DNA from: an uncultured Paracoccaceae bacterium
Lineage (GTDB): Bacteria > Pseudomonadota > Alphaproteobacteria > Rhodobacterales > Rhodobacteraceae
Assembly: GCA_947492825.1 (NCBI GenBank)
Contig: CANLNT010000001.1
Span: 372,001-436,000 of the forward strand
Reading direction: 5' to 3'
Length of the DNA stretch: 64,000 nt
Shown: positions 9,126 to 18,469 of the stretch, piece after piece
How positions within the stretch are numbered: position 1 is the stretch's first letter
Layout of the letters: the number at the start of each line of letters is the position of its first letter
Position numbers and translations under genes: made by a program
Notes under the pieces: generated by a model
Seen by the model: the letters and a program-made list of their open reading frames with translations, nothing else
Told to the model about the DNA's origin: nothing
Database searches by the model: none

Positions 9126-9334
9126 GTCTTGCGCGCCTCCAATTCTGCGACGAACAACTTCAGCCGGTGGCCAAAGGTGTCATCATTGATCACGCTGTCG
9201 AAGTTTTCGAACAAAAACGACAGCGCCTCCCCCTCGTCCAACCCTGCATCTTTGCTGAACCTGCGGAGCCTGCGATAGCCGCCCTCTGTCATTGCAACTG
9301 GAAAACGGCGGGTTAGGCGCAGGCGCTTTGGCAT
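9122..9334 (-). CDS. Small basic protein, possible ribbon-helix-helix
   Basis: A 70-residue protein starting MPKRLRLTRRFPVAMTEGGY. An arginine-rich beta-like start is followed by two predicted helices, a pattern that would fit a ribbon-helix-helix DNA-binding fold or a small adaptor. This is only a shape argument. The ATG at 9334 is preferred to the upstream start at 9382, because the longer version would run over the acyl-CoA dehydrogenase stop and adds proline-rich, unconserved sequence. It overlaps the secreted-protein gene by four bases. Confidence 0.6.
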   Translation of the reverse strand: MPKRLRLTRRFPVAMTEGGYRRLRRFSKDAGLDEGEALSFLFENFDSVINDDTFGHRLKLFVAELEARKT

Positions 9335-9383
9335 CGGGGCAGGGTCCTTTGATGGTGGGTGGGCGAGTGTGCCCACCGCCACC

Positions 9384-11162
9384 TTAGAAATTCGCAGCCT
9401 TCAGCGCCATCACGGTTTCGGCACCTGTGTTGATGCGGGCCAGATGCATCGCCGTGGCGGGCAATTGCCGTTGCATGTAGTAACGCCCCGTTGCCAGCTT
9501 GGTTTCATAAAATTCGATGTCGGTCGCGCCGTTTTCCAGCGCTTCCATTGCGGCCTTCGCCATGCGGGCCCACATCAGGCCAAGGCAGACATGGCCCATC
9601 ATGTGCATGAAGTCATAGGAGCCTGACAACGCGTTATTGGGATTCTTCATGCCGTTCTGCATAAAGTACATTCCCGCCGCTTGCAGGTCTTTGGACGCAG
9701 CTTTCAGTGGCTCCAGGAACTCCGTTTTGAGCGCCTCATTGGCTTCGTTTTCCTTGATGAACGTCTTCACCATTTCAAAGAACGCCATGACATGCTTGCC
9801 GCCGTCCTGCGCAAGCTTGCGGCCTACCAGATCAAGTGCTTGCACGCCGTTGGCACCCTCGTAGATCATGGCGATCCGGGCGTCGCGGGCGAACTGGGAC
9901 ATGCCCCACTCCTCGATATAGCCGTGGCCGCCATAAACCTGCTGGGCTGCAACCGCGTATTCAAAGCCCTTGTCGGTCTGGAACCCCTTGATGACCGGGG
10001 TTAACAAGGAAATCAGGCCCTCGGCATCGTCATCGTCGTTTTTGTGTGCCCGGTCGATCAGGGATGCACCCCAGAACGTGAAGGCGCGCGCACCTTCCAC
10101 AAAGGATTTCTGGTCCATCAGGTTGCGGCGAATGTCAGGATGCACAATCAGAGGATCGGCAGGACCATCGGGGTTTTTTGCCCCCGTCACATCGCGCCCT
10201 TGCAGACGGTCGTTGGCATAGATCACCGCGTTCTGATAGGCGGCTTCCGCCTGGGCATAGCCCTGCAGGCCAACGCCCAGCCGCGCCTCGTTCATCATGA
10301 CGAACATCGCGCGCATGCCTTTGTGCTCTTCGCCGATCAGATAGCCGGTCGCCTCGTCATAGTTCATCACGCATGTCGAATTGCCGTGGATACCCATCTT
10401 TTCTTCGATCTTGCCCACGGACACGCCGTTGCGCGCGCCAAGATTACCGGCGTCATCGTGCAGGATTTTCGGCACGATAAAAAGCGACACACCTTTGATG
10501 CCTTCCGGCCCGCCGGGTATCTTTGCCAGTACCAGATGGATCACATTGTCAGCCATGTCGTGGTCGCCAGCCGAGATAAAGATCTTCTGACCGCTGACCT
10601 TGAAGGTACCGTCGTCCTGTGGTTCTGCCTTGGTCCGCATCAGCCCCAGATCAGTGCCGCAATGCGGTTCTGTCAGGTTCATGGTGCCGGTCCACTCGCA
10701 ATTGGCCAGCTTGGGGGCATAAAGCGCTTTTTGCGCATCCGACCCGTGGGCCAGAATGGCAGACAGCGCACCGTGGGTCAGGCCCTGATACATGTTGAAT
10801 GCCATGTTGGCGCTGACCATCGGTTCCTGTGCAGCGGTATGCATGATGTAGGGAAGGCCCTGACCGCCAAATTCTTCAGGGATGTCCATGCCGGTCCAGC
10901 CGCCTTCGCGGATCTGGTCAAAGGCGTCTTTGAACCCTGTGGGCGTGCGCACCACACCGTTTTCCAACGTGCAGCCTTCGGTGTCGCCGATCGCGTTCAA
11001 GGGTGACAGGATTTCCGAAGACACTTTGCCGGCCTCTTCCAGCACAGCACCGGTAAAATCGGCGTCCAGATCGGCATAGCCGGGAATGTCCTGTTCGCTT
11101 ACTTTCAGCAGTTCATGCAGGACGAACTGAAAGTCTTTGGTCGGTGCGGTGTAGCTTGGCAT
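9384..11162 (-). CDS. Acyl-CoA dehydrogenase, AcdA/DmdC-like
   Basis: A 592-residue flavoprotein that introduces a 2,3 double bond into an acyl-CoA and passes electrons to ETF. The FAD/substrate segments [13 protein letters not shown] and FISAGDHDM are near 162-200. The catalytic glutamate lies in [18 protein letters not shown] near 435. The length (about 590 rather than 380) and the extra C-terminal domain place it in the long acyl-CoA dehydrogenase group that includes 3-methylmercaptopropionyl-CoA dehydrogenase DmdC. The gene follows the MerR regulator by about 40 bp and leads the catabolic part of the operon. Whether the substrate is a fatty acyl-CoA, a branched acyl-CoA or methylmercaptopropionyl-CoA cannot be told from sequence alone. 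Confidence 0.92.
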   Translation of the reverse strand: MPSYTAPTKDFQFVLHELLKVSEQDIPGYADLDADFTGAVLEEAGKVSSEILSPLNAIGDTEGCTLENGVVRTPTGFKDAFDQIREGGWTGMDIPEEFGGQGLPYIMHTAAQEPMVSANMAFNMYQGLTHGALSAILAHGSDAQKALYAPKLANCEWTGTMNLTEPHCGTDLGLMRTKAEPQDDGTFKVSGQKIFISAGDHDMADNVIHLVLAKIPGGPEGIKGVSLFIVPKILHDDAGNLGARNGVSVGKIEEKMGIHGNSTCVMNYDEATGYLIGEEHKGMRAMFVMMNEARLGVGLQGYAQAEAAYQNAVIYANDRLQGRDVTGAKNPDGPADPLIVHPDIRRNLMDQKSFVEGARAFTFWGASLIDRAHKNDDDDAEGLISLLTPVIKGFQTDKGFEYAVAAQQVYGGHGYIEEWGMSQFARDARIAMIYEGANGVQALDLVGRKLAQDGGKHVMAFFEMVKTFIKENEANEALKTEFLEPLKAASKDLQAAGMYFMQNGMKNPNNALSGSYDFMHMMGHVCLGLMWARMAKAAMEALENGATDIEFYETKLATGRYYMQRQLPATAMHLARINTGAETVMALKAANF

Positions 11163-11202
11163 CGTGGGGGTCTCCGGTCAGTCAGGTCTGGGGCCGCAGG
11201 AT

Positions 11203-11613
11203 TTATGCTGCGGCTGTGTTGTTTTTGGCGATTTCGGCCAGTTTTGCTTCGCCCCAAGCCATCTGGCTTTTGAGTTCGGCAATGGCTTCATCAAGCTCTG
11301 CCTTCTGGGCTTCCATGTCGGCAAGGTGTGTCTTGGCAAGTTCGTAGGATTTGCTGAGCTGTGTCAGTTGCCCGTCGTCCATGTGATACAGGTCCAGAAG
11401 TTGGCGAATTTCTTCAAGTGAAAAGCCAAACCGCTTGCCGCGCAAAATCAATTTCAATCGCGCGCGGTCACGTTTTGTGAACAGGCGCTTTTGTCCTTCG
11501 CGGATCGGGAACAGCAATTCCTTGGCTTCGTAAAAGCGCAATGTGCGTGGCGTGACCTCGAAAGCCTCGCACATCTCGCGAATATTCATTGTATCGGTCG
11601 TCATCATTTTCAT
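11203..11613 (-). CDS. MerR-family regulator of the fad operon
   Basis: A 136-residue regulator with an N-terminal winged helix (MNIREMCEAFEVTPRTLRFYEAKELL) and a second helical pair (LKLILRGKRFGFSLEEIRQLL). A long dimerisation coiled coil spans about 85-125. There are no effector-binding cysteines, so it is not a metal sensor and resembles LiuR-type regulators of branched-chain or fatty-acid breakdown. It is the first gene of the leftward operon. A LiuR-like palindrome lies 60 bp upstream (11,674-11,689), which suggests autoregulation and control of all downstream genes. The first ATG at 11613 has in-frame ATGs close behind (at about 11,607 and 11,589), so the exact start is uncertain. Confidence 0.88.
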   Translation of the reverse strand: MKMMTTDTMNIREMCEAFEVTPRTLRFYEAKELLFPIREGQKRLFTKRDRARLKLILRGKRFGFSLEEIRQLLDLYHMDDGQLTQLSKSYELAKTHLADMEAQKAELDEAIAELKSQMAWGEAKLAEIAKNNTAAA

Positions 11614-11673
11614 CCATTCATGCCGGTGTCATGCCCGGCAGATGCGTGGTCCGAAGCAACCTTACAAGGAATG

Positions 11674-11689
11674 TTGACGTTGACGTAAA
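11674..11689. promoter_or_regulatory. LiuR-like MerR operator
   Basis: The 16-base site TTGACGTTGACGTAAA is a near-perfect palindrome (TTGACGT-TG-ACGTAAA, one mismatch between arms). It matches the TTKACGTNNACGTMAA-type motif described for LiuR-family MerR regulators. It lies in the 217-bp gap upstream of the MerR gene, where the promoter of the operon must be. The regulatory role is inferred from motif and position. Confidence 0.65.
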
Positions 11690-11763
11690 CGGAACGTGGC
11701 GTCATTTCGGTCTTGACGAAAGGTCAGGCAAAGTGACGCTAGGTCACGCGCAACAAAATAAGA

Positions 11764-11785
11764 GGGAAAAACCCGCGTTTTTCCC
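11764..11785 (-). terminator. Terminator of the AraC gene
   Basis: A perfect 9-bp stem, GGGAAAAAC / GTTTTTCCC, with a four-base loop, starts about 45 bp past the stop of the leftward AraC gene. On the minus strand it is followed by a T-rich TCTTATTTTG run. It separates the AraC gene from the MerR-led operon. Confidence 0.7.
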
Positions 11786-11830
11786 CGTCCAATGCGCTTT
11801 GGGTGGTGATTCCGATACAGGACTGCGTGG

Positions 11831-12577
11831 CTACGAACTGCCCCGGCAGGCACTCGGCGACTTGCCAAAGTGCCCCCGAAAGGCGGCGTGGAATGCTGAA
11901 AGAGATTGATAACCGACCGCCAAGGCGATCTGCGTGACCGACTGGTCCGTCATCGTCAGCTCTTCGTGGGCGCGGATCATCCGCATCTGACGCAGCACCT
12001 GTCCCCAAGGTTGGCCCAGCTCTTCGGCGAAACGGCGGGCCAGCGATCGTTCCGACAAGCCTGCGACGGCGGCCGCATCCGCAAATGTGAGGTCGTCCGC
12101 CAAATTCTCTTCGGTCCACGCGATGGCACGGGTCAGATGCGCAGAGCGGCCCAATGGCACCATGCCCGGGAAAGGAGTGGCGGAGAGTGACCAGCAAACC
12201 GTTTGCAACGTGTCAAACAACTGGTCGGCCATTGCAGGTCGGTTCAGGGTGTCTTCGCCCCAATCGCCGCAGGCCAGCACCAATTCTCTGGCAAGGGGCG
12301 TCATTTCGAACACTGCCAAAGGTTGCGGCGGGGTAGGAACCTTGGCCGGATCAAAGAGCGCGGAACAGGCCGAAAGCGTGTGACGCATGCTGATCCAGAT
12401 CGGCGTATCCGCAGCGATCAAGGCCGCGCGGGCAGGCGGCAATGACCAGCTATGCCCATTGTGTTCCAGCCGCATCGTGCCCGCACGCGCGTATAACAGA
12501 TAATGCCGACCGATCTGAAACGCGGTGCGTGGGGTCGGTGGAAAGTCCTGATTCAGCGTAAAAGCAAAGGGCGGCAT
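11831..12577 (-). CDS. AraC-family transcriptional regulator
   Basis: A 248-residue protein with an N-terminal cupin-like sensory part (residues 1-135) and a C-terminal AraC DNA-binding domain with two helix-turn-helices. The first is near 163-185 (LTFADAAAVAGLSERSLARRF). The second is near 212-235 (SVTQIALAVGYQSLSAFHAAF). The ligand is unknown. It starts 15 bp downstream of the ABM-domain gene on the same strand, so the methyltransferase, ABM and AraC genes may form one transcript that ends at the hairpin at 11,764-11,785. Confidence 0.85.
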   Translation of the reverse strand: MPPFAFTLNQDFPPTPRTAFQIGRHYLLYARAGTMRLEHNGHSWSLPPARAALIAADTPIWISMRHTLSACSALFDPAKVPTPPQPLAVFEMTPLARELVLACGDWGEDTLNRPAMADQLFDTLQTVCWSLSATPFPGMVPLGRSAHLTRAIAWTEENLADDLTFADAAAVAGLSERSLARRFAEELGQPWGQVLRQMRMIRAHEELTMTDQSVTQIALAVGYQSLSAFHAAFRGHFGKSPSACRGSS

Positions 12578-12592
12578 AGACCCAGCCTGACG

Positions 12593-12898
12593 TCAGCGCG
12601 CAGTTTCGACAAGTGTCGCCTCAAAGCGGCGGCTGACCGGCGGACCCTTCATCATGGGGCGCAGAACTGAACCGATCTTGGCGAAATGGTCAGAGCCAAG
12701 GTAGGCGGCAAGCGCATCCGGTCCGTCCCATTCATGCATCAGGCCGACGTGTGTGGCGTCGCCATGATTGGCAAAAACGCGGAAGGCAAGACAGCCGGGC
12801 ACCGCGCCGGTGGCGGTTGCACCGTCTGCTGACAGTACCTCTAGCGCGCGGGGCTGATCGGCGGGGGCGACGTGAAAATCAACGATGGCAATCATCAT
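12593..12898 (-). CDS. ABM-fold (antibiotic biosynthesis monooxygenase-like) protein
   Basis: A 101-residue dimeric alpha/beta-barrel type protein. IAIVDFHVAPADQPRALEVL and CLAFRVFANHGDATHVGLMHEWDG match the usual ferredoxin-like ABM pattern, ending in the helix DALAAYLGSDHFAKI. Members act as cofactor-free monooxygenases or as small-molecule binders. The reaction here is unknown. Two adjacent ATGs are possible starts. The start overlaps the stop of the methyltransferase gene by four bases, so the pair is coupled. Confidence 0.75.
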   Translation of the reverse strand: MMIAIVDFHVAPADQPRALEVLSADGATATGAVPGCLAFRVFANHGDATHVGLMHEWDGPDALAAYLGSDHFAKIGSVLRPMMKGPPVSRRFEATLVETAR

Positions 12899-13509
12899 GG
12901 CAGGGCTCTTTCTGGTTTCTCAAGGATATAGCCAAGGCTCGTCCGGCTAGGCGGTCCGGCATCAAAACTGTGCAGATGACGCAGGCGAAGACCGGCGGCT
13001 TCGGCCCAAGACATCACATCGGGGGCGGCGTACCAGCGGTGCCGCCAGCGCAGCCAGATGAACCATTGGCACCAATGTGGCCTGCTGACGATCAGCGCGA
13101 GCGTCCCACCAGGACGAATGAGCGTCGCGAGGGTTTGCATGGCGGTACTGGGGTCTGCGCAATGCTCGATCACATGGCTCGCAAGTATCAGATCAAACCC
13201 ACTGGGGTCTGTGAAATCTTCAAGCAGCGCGGTCACTGGTCTTGCAAAGGGTAGTCTCTGTGTCGCCGCATCCAGCATCGTAGCAGAAGGATCAACCAAG
13301 GTGACATCACGTGGGCAGGTCGCCTGCGTGAGATAGGCTGCCGTCAACCCTCCTGTGCCCGCACCCATGTCGCACAGCCGCGTAACCGGGCGGCGGGTCA
13401 GGTGGGACAGAAAGCCCTGATAGGCCGCCAGATAGCCCAATTTGCGCATCTTGGCGTCCCACTTGGGCGCTGCATTGTCATAGGCATAAGTCAGGTCTGT
13501 GTGAGTCAT
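12895..13509 (-). CDS. Class I SAM-dependent methyltransferase
   Basis: A 204-residue Rossmann-like methyltransferase. Motif I, LCDMGAGTGGLTAAYL, is near residues 46-61. The acidic strand-2 end DVTLVDPSATML follows, and then LILASHVIEHCADP as motif IV near 110. The substrate is not predictable. It resembles small UbiE/Methyltransf_11 enzymes. It is the upstream member of the methyltransferase-ABM-AraC string. Confidence 0.85.
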   Translation of the reverse strand: MTHTDLTYAYDNAAPKWDAKMRKLGYLAAYQGFLSHLTRRPVTRLCDMGAGTGGLTAAYLTQATCPRDVTLVDPSATMLDAATQRLPFARPVTALLEDFTDPSGFDLILASHVIEHCADPSTAMQTLATLIRPGGTLALIVSRPHWCQWFIWLRWRHRWYAAPDVMSWAEAAGLRLRHLHSFDAGPPSRTSLGYILEKPERALP

Positions 13510-13599
13510 GGCTGCTCCTTTCAGGTGAAAGGTGTCAGGTCATGCCACGGCGCGCATCCGTTTGGGGGTCAGATCATTGCTTGAAACGGCCAAACTGTC

Positions 13600-13968
13600 C
13601 TAGCCAAGCGATTTCGCCGTCTCATCCCGCAGCCGCTTGAGCTCTGCCATTGTCTCATCAAGCTGTTTGCGCTGCTCTTCGAGCTCTGCCATCTGACGGT
13701 CCGCCAACTCGATCCAGCGCTGCATCTGCGCGTTGGTGCCTTCGTTTTCATAGACCAGCAGCCATTGGCGGATATCTTCAAGCGCAAACCCAAACCGCCG
13801 TCCGCGCAGGATCAGGGTCATACGCGCCAATTCCTTGGGGCCATAGAATCGTGATCTGCCCTGCTTTTCGGGCTGCAGAAGTTCGATGTATTCATAGTAC
13901 CGCAAGGTGCGCGGCGTGACATCGAACTTGGCGCACATTTCTTTGAACGTCAGTCGGATTTCGGACAT
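13600..13968 (-). CDS. MerR-family regulator, paralogue of the fad-operon MerR
   Basis: A 122-residue regulator starting MSEIRLTFKEMCAKFDVTPRTLRYYEYIELL, a typical MerR winged helix. The second block MTLILRGRRFGFALEDIRQWL is followed by a coiled coil with AELEEQRKQLDETMAELK. It is clearly a paralogue of the regulator at 11,203-11,613; both share the LILRG(K/R)RFGF(S/A)LE(E/D)IRQ core. It is divergent from the thioesterase-MATE string, with a 270-bp gap between. It may control that string or a distant fatty-acid gene. Confidence 0.87.
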   Translation of the reverse strand: MSEIRLTFKEMCAKFDVTPRTLRYYEYIELLQPEKQGRSRFYGPKELARMTLILRGRRFGFALEDIRQWLLVYENEGTNAQMQRWIELADRQMAELEEQRKQLDETMAELKRLRDETAKSLG

Positions 13969-14238
13969 TGGTACACTCCAATACTGGAAACTTAGCCCGA
14001 CACCGTATTCAGGGCAACGCGGTCAGTTCAAAAATCCGTATGCAAGAAAACAAAGGCGATGTGTCACCTTCCGAAAGGGTAGCGCCACGATCAAACGGTT
14101 CACACGGTGCGGGCCAAGGTGGCGGGGCATTGTGACGAATTGGACCTGGGGCTTACGTCTTCGAATTTTGCGTAATTGCAAAAATTCAACTTGCCCCCAT
14201 GCTGGCAAGGGACAATTTTGCGACCAAAGGAATCCGCC

Positions 14239-14679
14239 GTGACAGACACATCACCACCTGATCGCAACGCCATCGTGCGCCAATTCATCGGCGCTTTGCC
14301 ACATTCCCGTGCGCTGGGGATGGAACTGTCGTTGGTCCGCGATGGCGAGGCAACGATCAGCATGGCCTATGATCCCCGCTTTGTTGGCGACCCGGAAACC
14401 GGGGTTATTCATGGTGGGGCCGTGTCCGCGCTGATGGATACCTGTGGTGGGGCTGCGGTGATGTCGCACCCCGCAGCACCGGCCAGCACAGCCACGCTTG
14501 ATCTGCGGATCGACTACATGCGGCCTGCCACACCGGGACAGCGGATCACGGCCAAGGCGGTCTGTTACCACGTTACCCGCTCTGTCGCTTTTGTGCGCGC
14601 AACGGCGATGGACGAAGACACCGCGCGCCCGGTAGCAACCGCAACAGGCGCCTTCACGGTTGAAGGGGGTACTGCATGA
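14239..14679 (+). CDS. PaaI-type hotdog thioesterase
   Basis: A 146-residue hotdog-fold protein. The PaaI-like signature [20 protein letters not shown] is near residues 58-77, with the HGG turn and the acidic active-site region, followed by [15 protein letters not shown]. Such enzymes hydrolyse aryl- or medium-chain acyl-CoA esters. A GTG start at 14239 is preferred because AAAGGA stands about 8 bases upstream. The frame can be extended to 14176 only with a poor leader. It overlaps the next thioesterase gene by four bases. Confidence 0.82.
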   Translation: MTDTSPPDRNAIVRQFIGALPHSRALGMELSLVRDGEATISMAYDPRFVGDPETGVIHGGAVSALMDTCGGAAVMSHPAAPASTATLDLRIDYMRPATPGQRITAKAVCYHVTRSVAFVRATAMDEDTARPVATATGAFTVEGGTA

Positions 14680-15164
14680 TCCGCAAACCTGAACCCGTGC
14701 AACTGGTCAAATCGCGGCGCGATGCGGCACTTGATCAGATCGTCGGTGGCGTGCCCTACATCCAGTTTTTGGGCATCAAATTTGACCGGCGCGGGGATGA
14801 GCTGACAGGCGTGCTGCCCTTTGCCGACACGCATATTGGCAATGCCATGATCCCCGCGATCCACGGCGGCGTGACAGCAGCCTTCCTAGAAGTCACCGCG
14901 ATTATCGAGCTGAGCTGGGTCGCCATGTGGGATGACATGGAACAGGGTGCGACGGATCTTGCGGACCGCAGCCTGCCTAAGACTATTGATTTCACAGTTG
15001 ACTACCTCCGCGCTGGGCTGCCGCGGGATGCTTACGCCCGCGCACGGGTGAACCGTTTCGGGCGACGCTATGCCAGTGTCCATGTAGAGGCGTGGCAGGA
15101 CAACCGAAGCCGACTTTTTGCGCAGGCCACAGGGCATTTTTTGATGCCGCCACGTGATGGCTGA
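14676..15164 (+). CDS. Second PaaI-type hotdog thioesterase
   Basis: A 162-residue hotdog protein with [19 protein letters not shown] near 61-79 and [21 protein letters not shown] near 104-124. It is similar in layout to the preceding gene, so the two may form a heteromer or act on different acyl-CoAs. It starts inside the stop of the first thioesterase (ATGA). Its last eight bases overlap the MATE gene start, which makes a tightly coupled string of four genes. Confidence 0.82.
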   Translation: MIRKPEPVQLVKSRRDAALDQIVGGVPYIQFLGIKFDRRGDELTGVLPFADTHIGNAMIPAIHGGVTAAFLEVTAIIELSWVAMWDDMEQGATDLADRSLPKTIDFTVDYLRAGLPRDAYARARVNRFGRRYASVHVEAWQDNRSRLFAQATGHFLMPPRDG

Positions 15165-16467
15165 CAGAGATGTCACCCATCGCCGGGTCTTGCATCTGGC
15201 GATCCCGATTGTGCTTTCGAACGCAACAGTGCCGATCCTTGGGGTCGTGGACACGGGCGTCGTCGGGCAAATGGGCGATCCGGCAGCGATTGGTGCCGTG
15301 GGGATCGGTGCGATCATCCTGACTGCGTTTTACTGGATTTTTGGCTTTCTGCGGATGGGCACCGCCGGTTTGACGGCACAGGCCGCGGGGGCAGAAAACG
15401 GGGCCGAAGTCGCCGCCCTCTTGTCGCGGTCTTTGTTGATTGGCTTTGCCGCAGGGCTGGTCATGATCCTGGGGCAGGTGCCGTTGTTCTGGCTGGCCTT
15501 TCAGGTTTCTCCCGCCAGTGGTGAGGTCGAAACGCTGGCGCGCGACTACATGGCAATCCGGATCTGGTCGGCGCCTGCGACCATCGGGCTTTACGGCATT
15601 ATCGGCTGGCTTATCGCGCAGGAACGCACGCGCGGCGTCTTTGCCATTCAGGTGCTGATGAACGGCACCAATATCGTGCTTGATCTGTGGTTTGTCCTTG
15701 GGCTTGGCTGGGGTGTTGCAGGCGTCGGTTGGGCCACTTTTCTGGCGGAATGGAGCGGCCTTTTGCTGGGCCTCTGGCTGTGCCGTGACGCCTTTGCAAG
15801 CCCTGCTTGGCGCGACATGCCACGGGTGTTTGATGCGGCGCGATTGCGCAACATGGCTGTGGTCAATTCCGATATTCTGGTCCGTTCTGTTCTGCTGCAG
15901 GCGATCTTTGTCAGCTTTCTGTTCTTTGGTGCCGACTTTGGTGACGTCAGTCTGGCCGCCAATCAGATCTTGCTGCAGTTCCTGCACGTCACGGCCTATG
16001 CACTGGACGGGTTCGCGGCCGCTGCGGAATCCTTGGTCGGACAAGCCTTGGGCGCGCGCAACGCGGCCCGGTTGCGACGCGGGGCGCTGCTGACCAGCCT
16101 TTGGGGCGCTGGCATTTGCGCGACGCTAGCCCTTTGCTTTGCACTCGCAGGCGGTACGATCATCGACATCATGACGATCTCACCCGAGGTCCAGCAGGCC
16201 GCGCGCAGCTATCTGCCCTATATGGTTGCGGCCCCGATTGTCGGTGTTGCTGCCTGGATGTTTGACGGCATTTTCATCGGTGCCACGCGCACCGCAGACA
16301 TGCGCAACATGATGATCCTGTCCGCCATTGCATATTTTGCCGCTGTCATTCCGCTGATGGCGGCCTATGGCAATCAAGGGCTCTGGCTGGGGCTATTGTT
16401 CAGTTTTGTGGTGCGCGGCGTGACCTTGGGGTGGAAGTACCCGGGGCTCGAAGGGTCTGCAGCATGA
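15157..16467 (+). CDS. MATE-family efflux transporter (DinF-like)
   Basis: A 436-residue integral membrane protein with about twelve hydrophobic segments in two halves. Typical MATE features are ATVPILGVVDTGVVGQMGDPAAIGAVGIG near the start and LDGFAAAAESLVGQALGARN near 285. It is probably a Na+- or H+-coupled exporter of cationic or organic compounds. The ATG at 15157 (MADRDVTHR) lies three bases after an alternative GTG. It overlaps the thioesterase stop by eight bases, and its own stop overlaps the next gene start (ATGA). Confidence 0.88.
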   Translation: MADRDVTHRRVLHLAIPIVLSNATVPILGVVDTGVVGQMGDPAAIGAVGIGAIILTAFYWIFGFLRMGTAGLTAQAAGAENGAEVAALLSRSLLIGFAAGLVMILGQVPLFWLAFQVSPASGEVETLARDYMAIRIWSAPATIGLYGIIGWLIAQERTRGVFAIQVLMNGTNIVLDLWFVLGLGWGVAGVGWATFLAEWSGLLLGLWLCRDAFASPAWRDMPRVFDAARLRNMAVVNSDILVRSVLLQAIFVSFLFFGADFGDVSLAANQILLQFLHVTAYALDGFAAAAESLVGQALGARNAARLRRGALLTSLWGAGICATLALCFALAGGTIIDIMTISPEVQQAARSYLPYMVAAPIVGVAAWMFDGIFIGATRTADMRNMMILSAIAYFAAVIPLMAAYGNQGLWLGLLFSFVVRGVTLGWKYPGLEGSAA

Positions 16468-16952
16468 ATTGGGTGTGGAACCCTGATGAAGGCAAGATCG
16501 TCAGCTTGGGTGACGGGCCCGCGGCGACACTGGTGCGCCCGGCGATGGACCGCGATCAGAACTACAAACCCGCCTTTATTGTCCTGCACGAGGCTGACTT
16601 TGCAGTTGCATTCAGCCTGTCGCGGGTCAGGTCCATGCCGGTCGATCCAAACGGCACGGGATATTCTGTCTTGCCGGACGGCCGCTTGGTCGTGGCACCC
16701 GGCAGTATAACGGCGGCCCATATCCTGTTCCCATTCCGCAACGCGCCACCTGTGAAGAGGTTTGAAACCCTCGCGCAGCAACGCCGCTATCTGTTGGCGC
16801 TTTCGCAGGTCATCGCCATCCTCCCGCAAGAGGCAATCCTTCCACCGAACGTCCCGCCACGCGGGAAGGGGATTGTGGTGCGCATGCCGGTGTTTGAGAA
16901 CGACTTTTGGTCGCCCTATTCGCAATTCTTGCTGGACGACCCCGACGCCTAG
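16464..16952 (+). CDS. Unknown soluble protein, last gene of the thioesterase-MATE string
   Basis: A 162-residue protein starting [20 protein letters not shown], with no signal peptide and no membrane segment. No family is recognised. The start at 16464 overlaps the MATE stop (ATGA), which fixes it against a start further upstream. The gene converges on pyrD, and the two stop codons share the palindrome CTAG at 16,949-16,952, leaving no room for a terminator between them. Confidence 0.7.
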   Translation: MNWVWNPDEGKIVSLGDGPAATLVRPAMDRDQNYKPAFIVLHEADFAVAFSLSRVRSMPVDPNGTGYSVLPDGRLVVAPGSITAAHILFPFRNAPPVKRFETLAQQRRYLLALSQVIAILPQEAILPPNVPPRGKGIVVRMPVFENDFWSPYSQFLLDDPDA

Positions 16953-17986
16953 GTCCAGTCGCCGCGTCCGGTGCCAACTGCATCCGCAACCGTGGCGTAT
17001 CCATCGCGGTCCAGCAAGTCATCCAACCCGCGTGCAATCTTCCCGGCCAGTGAAATCCCGCCGTAAACCAGCGCAGTATAAAGCTGCACCGCCGAGGCTC
17101 CGGCGCGGATTTTGGCGTAAGCCTGTTCTGCCGATCCAACACCGCCAACACCGATGATCGGCAAATCCGTCATGCCTGATAAGGCTGCCAGCACGCGGGT
17201 CGATTTCTCAAACAAGGGCTGGCCTGACAATCCGCCCGCTTCACCCTTGTGAGGGTCTTGCAGACCGTCGCGGTCCAGCGTCGTATTGGTGGCAATCAGT
17301 CCTGATATTCCCGATGCATTCGCCACCTCGGCCACGTCTGCCAATTCGTCAGGCGACAAATCTGGTGCGATCTTCAAAAAGACCGGCACACCGGTTGTAT
17401 TGGCGTCGATCACGCCCGCCAGCAAGGCCGCCAAGGCCGCCTTGCCCTGCAAATCGCGGAGTTTTTCGGTGTTGGGCGATGACACATTAACTGTCGCGAA
17501 ATCCACATGCGGTCCGCAATGGGCGATCACCTTTGCAAAATCGCCGGCACGGTCGGCGCTTGTCTTGTTGGCCCCAAGGTTCAGCCCGACAAGGCCGCGA
17601 TGCCCTTTCAGCCGTTCGCCGATGACATCCATGCCGTCATTGTTGAATCCAAAACGGTTGATCGCAGCCTGATCCTGCGTCAACCTAAACAACCTTGGCT
17701 TTGGGTTGCCGGGCTGGGGCAACGGGGTCGCGGCACCCACCTCAATGAACCCAAACGCGGTTTGCGACAAAGCAGCCAATGCGGTCGCGTTCTTGTCGAA
17801 CCCGGCGGCCAACCCGACAGGGTTCGGCAAGTCCAACCCTGCGAGCGACACACGCAGTCGGTCAGAGGTCACAGGCCCGCCCTTTGGCCCCAAACCCGCG
17901 TTCAGCGCGGTCAATGCCAGCCCATGCGCGCGTTCTGGGTCAATCGACCGCAGGGCGCGCAGGCCGATCTTTTCAATCACGCTCAT
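16949..17986 (-). CDS. pyrD: Dihydroorotate dehydrogenase (quinone), class 2
   Basis: A 345-residue flavoenzyme that oxidises dihydroorotate to orotate and passes electrons to the quinone pool, the fourth step of pyrimidine synthesis. The N-terminal amphipathic part (residues 1-40) fits the membrane-binding helices of class 2 enzymes. FMN/substrate motifs include [37 protein letters not shown] with the catalytic serine, and [20 protein letters not shown] near the C-terminus. It overlaps the following DUF952 gene by four bases, so the two are cotranscribed with DUF952 upstream. Confidence 0.95.
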   Translation of the reverse strand: MSVIEKIGLRALRSIDPERAHGLALTALNAGLGPKGGPVTSDRLRVSLAGLDLPNPVGLAAGFDKNATALAALSQTAFGFIEVGAATPLPQPGNPKPRLFRLTQDQAAINRFGFNNDGMDVIGERLKGHRGLVGLNLGANKTSADRAGDFAKVIAHCGPHVDFATVNVSSPNTEKLRDLQGKAALAALLAGVIDANTTGVPVFLKIAPDLSPDELADVAEVANASGISGLIATNTTLDRDGLQDPHKGEAGGLSGQPLFEKSTRVLAALSGMTDLPIIGVGGVGSAEQAYAKIRAGASAVQLYTALVYGGISLAGKIARGLDDLLDRDGYATVADAVGTGRGDWT

Positions 17987-18315
17987 AGTGCCGGGAACTG
18001 ATGCTTGCCTGCCACCAGCGGCAGCGGCTTCATCCAGATCACATCATCCATCCGCATTTTGCGATATAGATGCGGAAACAGCGCGCCGCCACGCGACGGT
18101 TCCCATTTCAGATCATCGCCAAGTGCATCAGCGTCCAATGCCGCCAGCACCAATCCATCAACGCCGTCAAAGTGCTTTGCTGCCGTCTCTTCGGCCTGGG
18201 CGGCGGTGGAAAAGTGGATATAGCCATCGGCCAGATCAATCGGCGCGCCCAGCGTTTCACCCGCGTCCGACAGGGCCTGCCATTCGGGCCCGCGAAATAT
18301 CTTGTAAATCAGCAT
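17983..18315 (-). CDS. DUF952-family protein
   Basis: A 110-residue protein that starts [15 protein letters not shown] and has the family's conserved [16 protein letters not shown] near residues 31-46 and a [17 protein letters not shown] tail. The family is widespread in bacteria and plants, often ADP-ribosyltransferase-like in fold, with no settled function. It is coupled to pyrD by a four-base overlap, an arrangement I believe is common in Rhodobacteraceae. Confidence 0.85.
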   Translation of the reverse strand: MLIYKIFRGPEWQALSDAGETLGAPIDLADGYIHFSTAAQAEETAAKHFDGVDGLVLAALDADALGDDLKWEPSRGGALFPHLYRKMRMDDVIWMKPLPLVAGKHQFPAL

Positions 18316-18469
18316 GGCCGCTGTCTGCCGTGTGCCTTTGGATTAATCAAGCCCGCCCGTCACAGAACTGACGTAGGGGCGCATTATGCCGATGCGGCAT
18401 CTGGGTGTTTGACTCTGTCTGGGGCCACGGCCAAGCTATCGTTATTCCAATTTGGGGGAACCAAAAAAC

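Noticed and set aside
14992-16044. A 350-codon leftward frame over the thioesterase and MATE genes
   Set aside because: It is antisense to two well-supported genes and rich in Lys, Gln, Asp and Arg with no domain.
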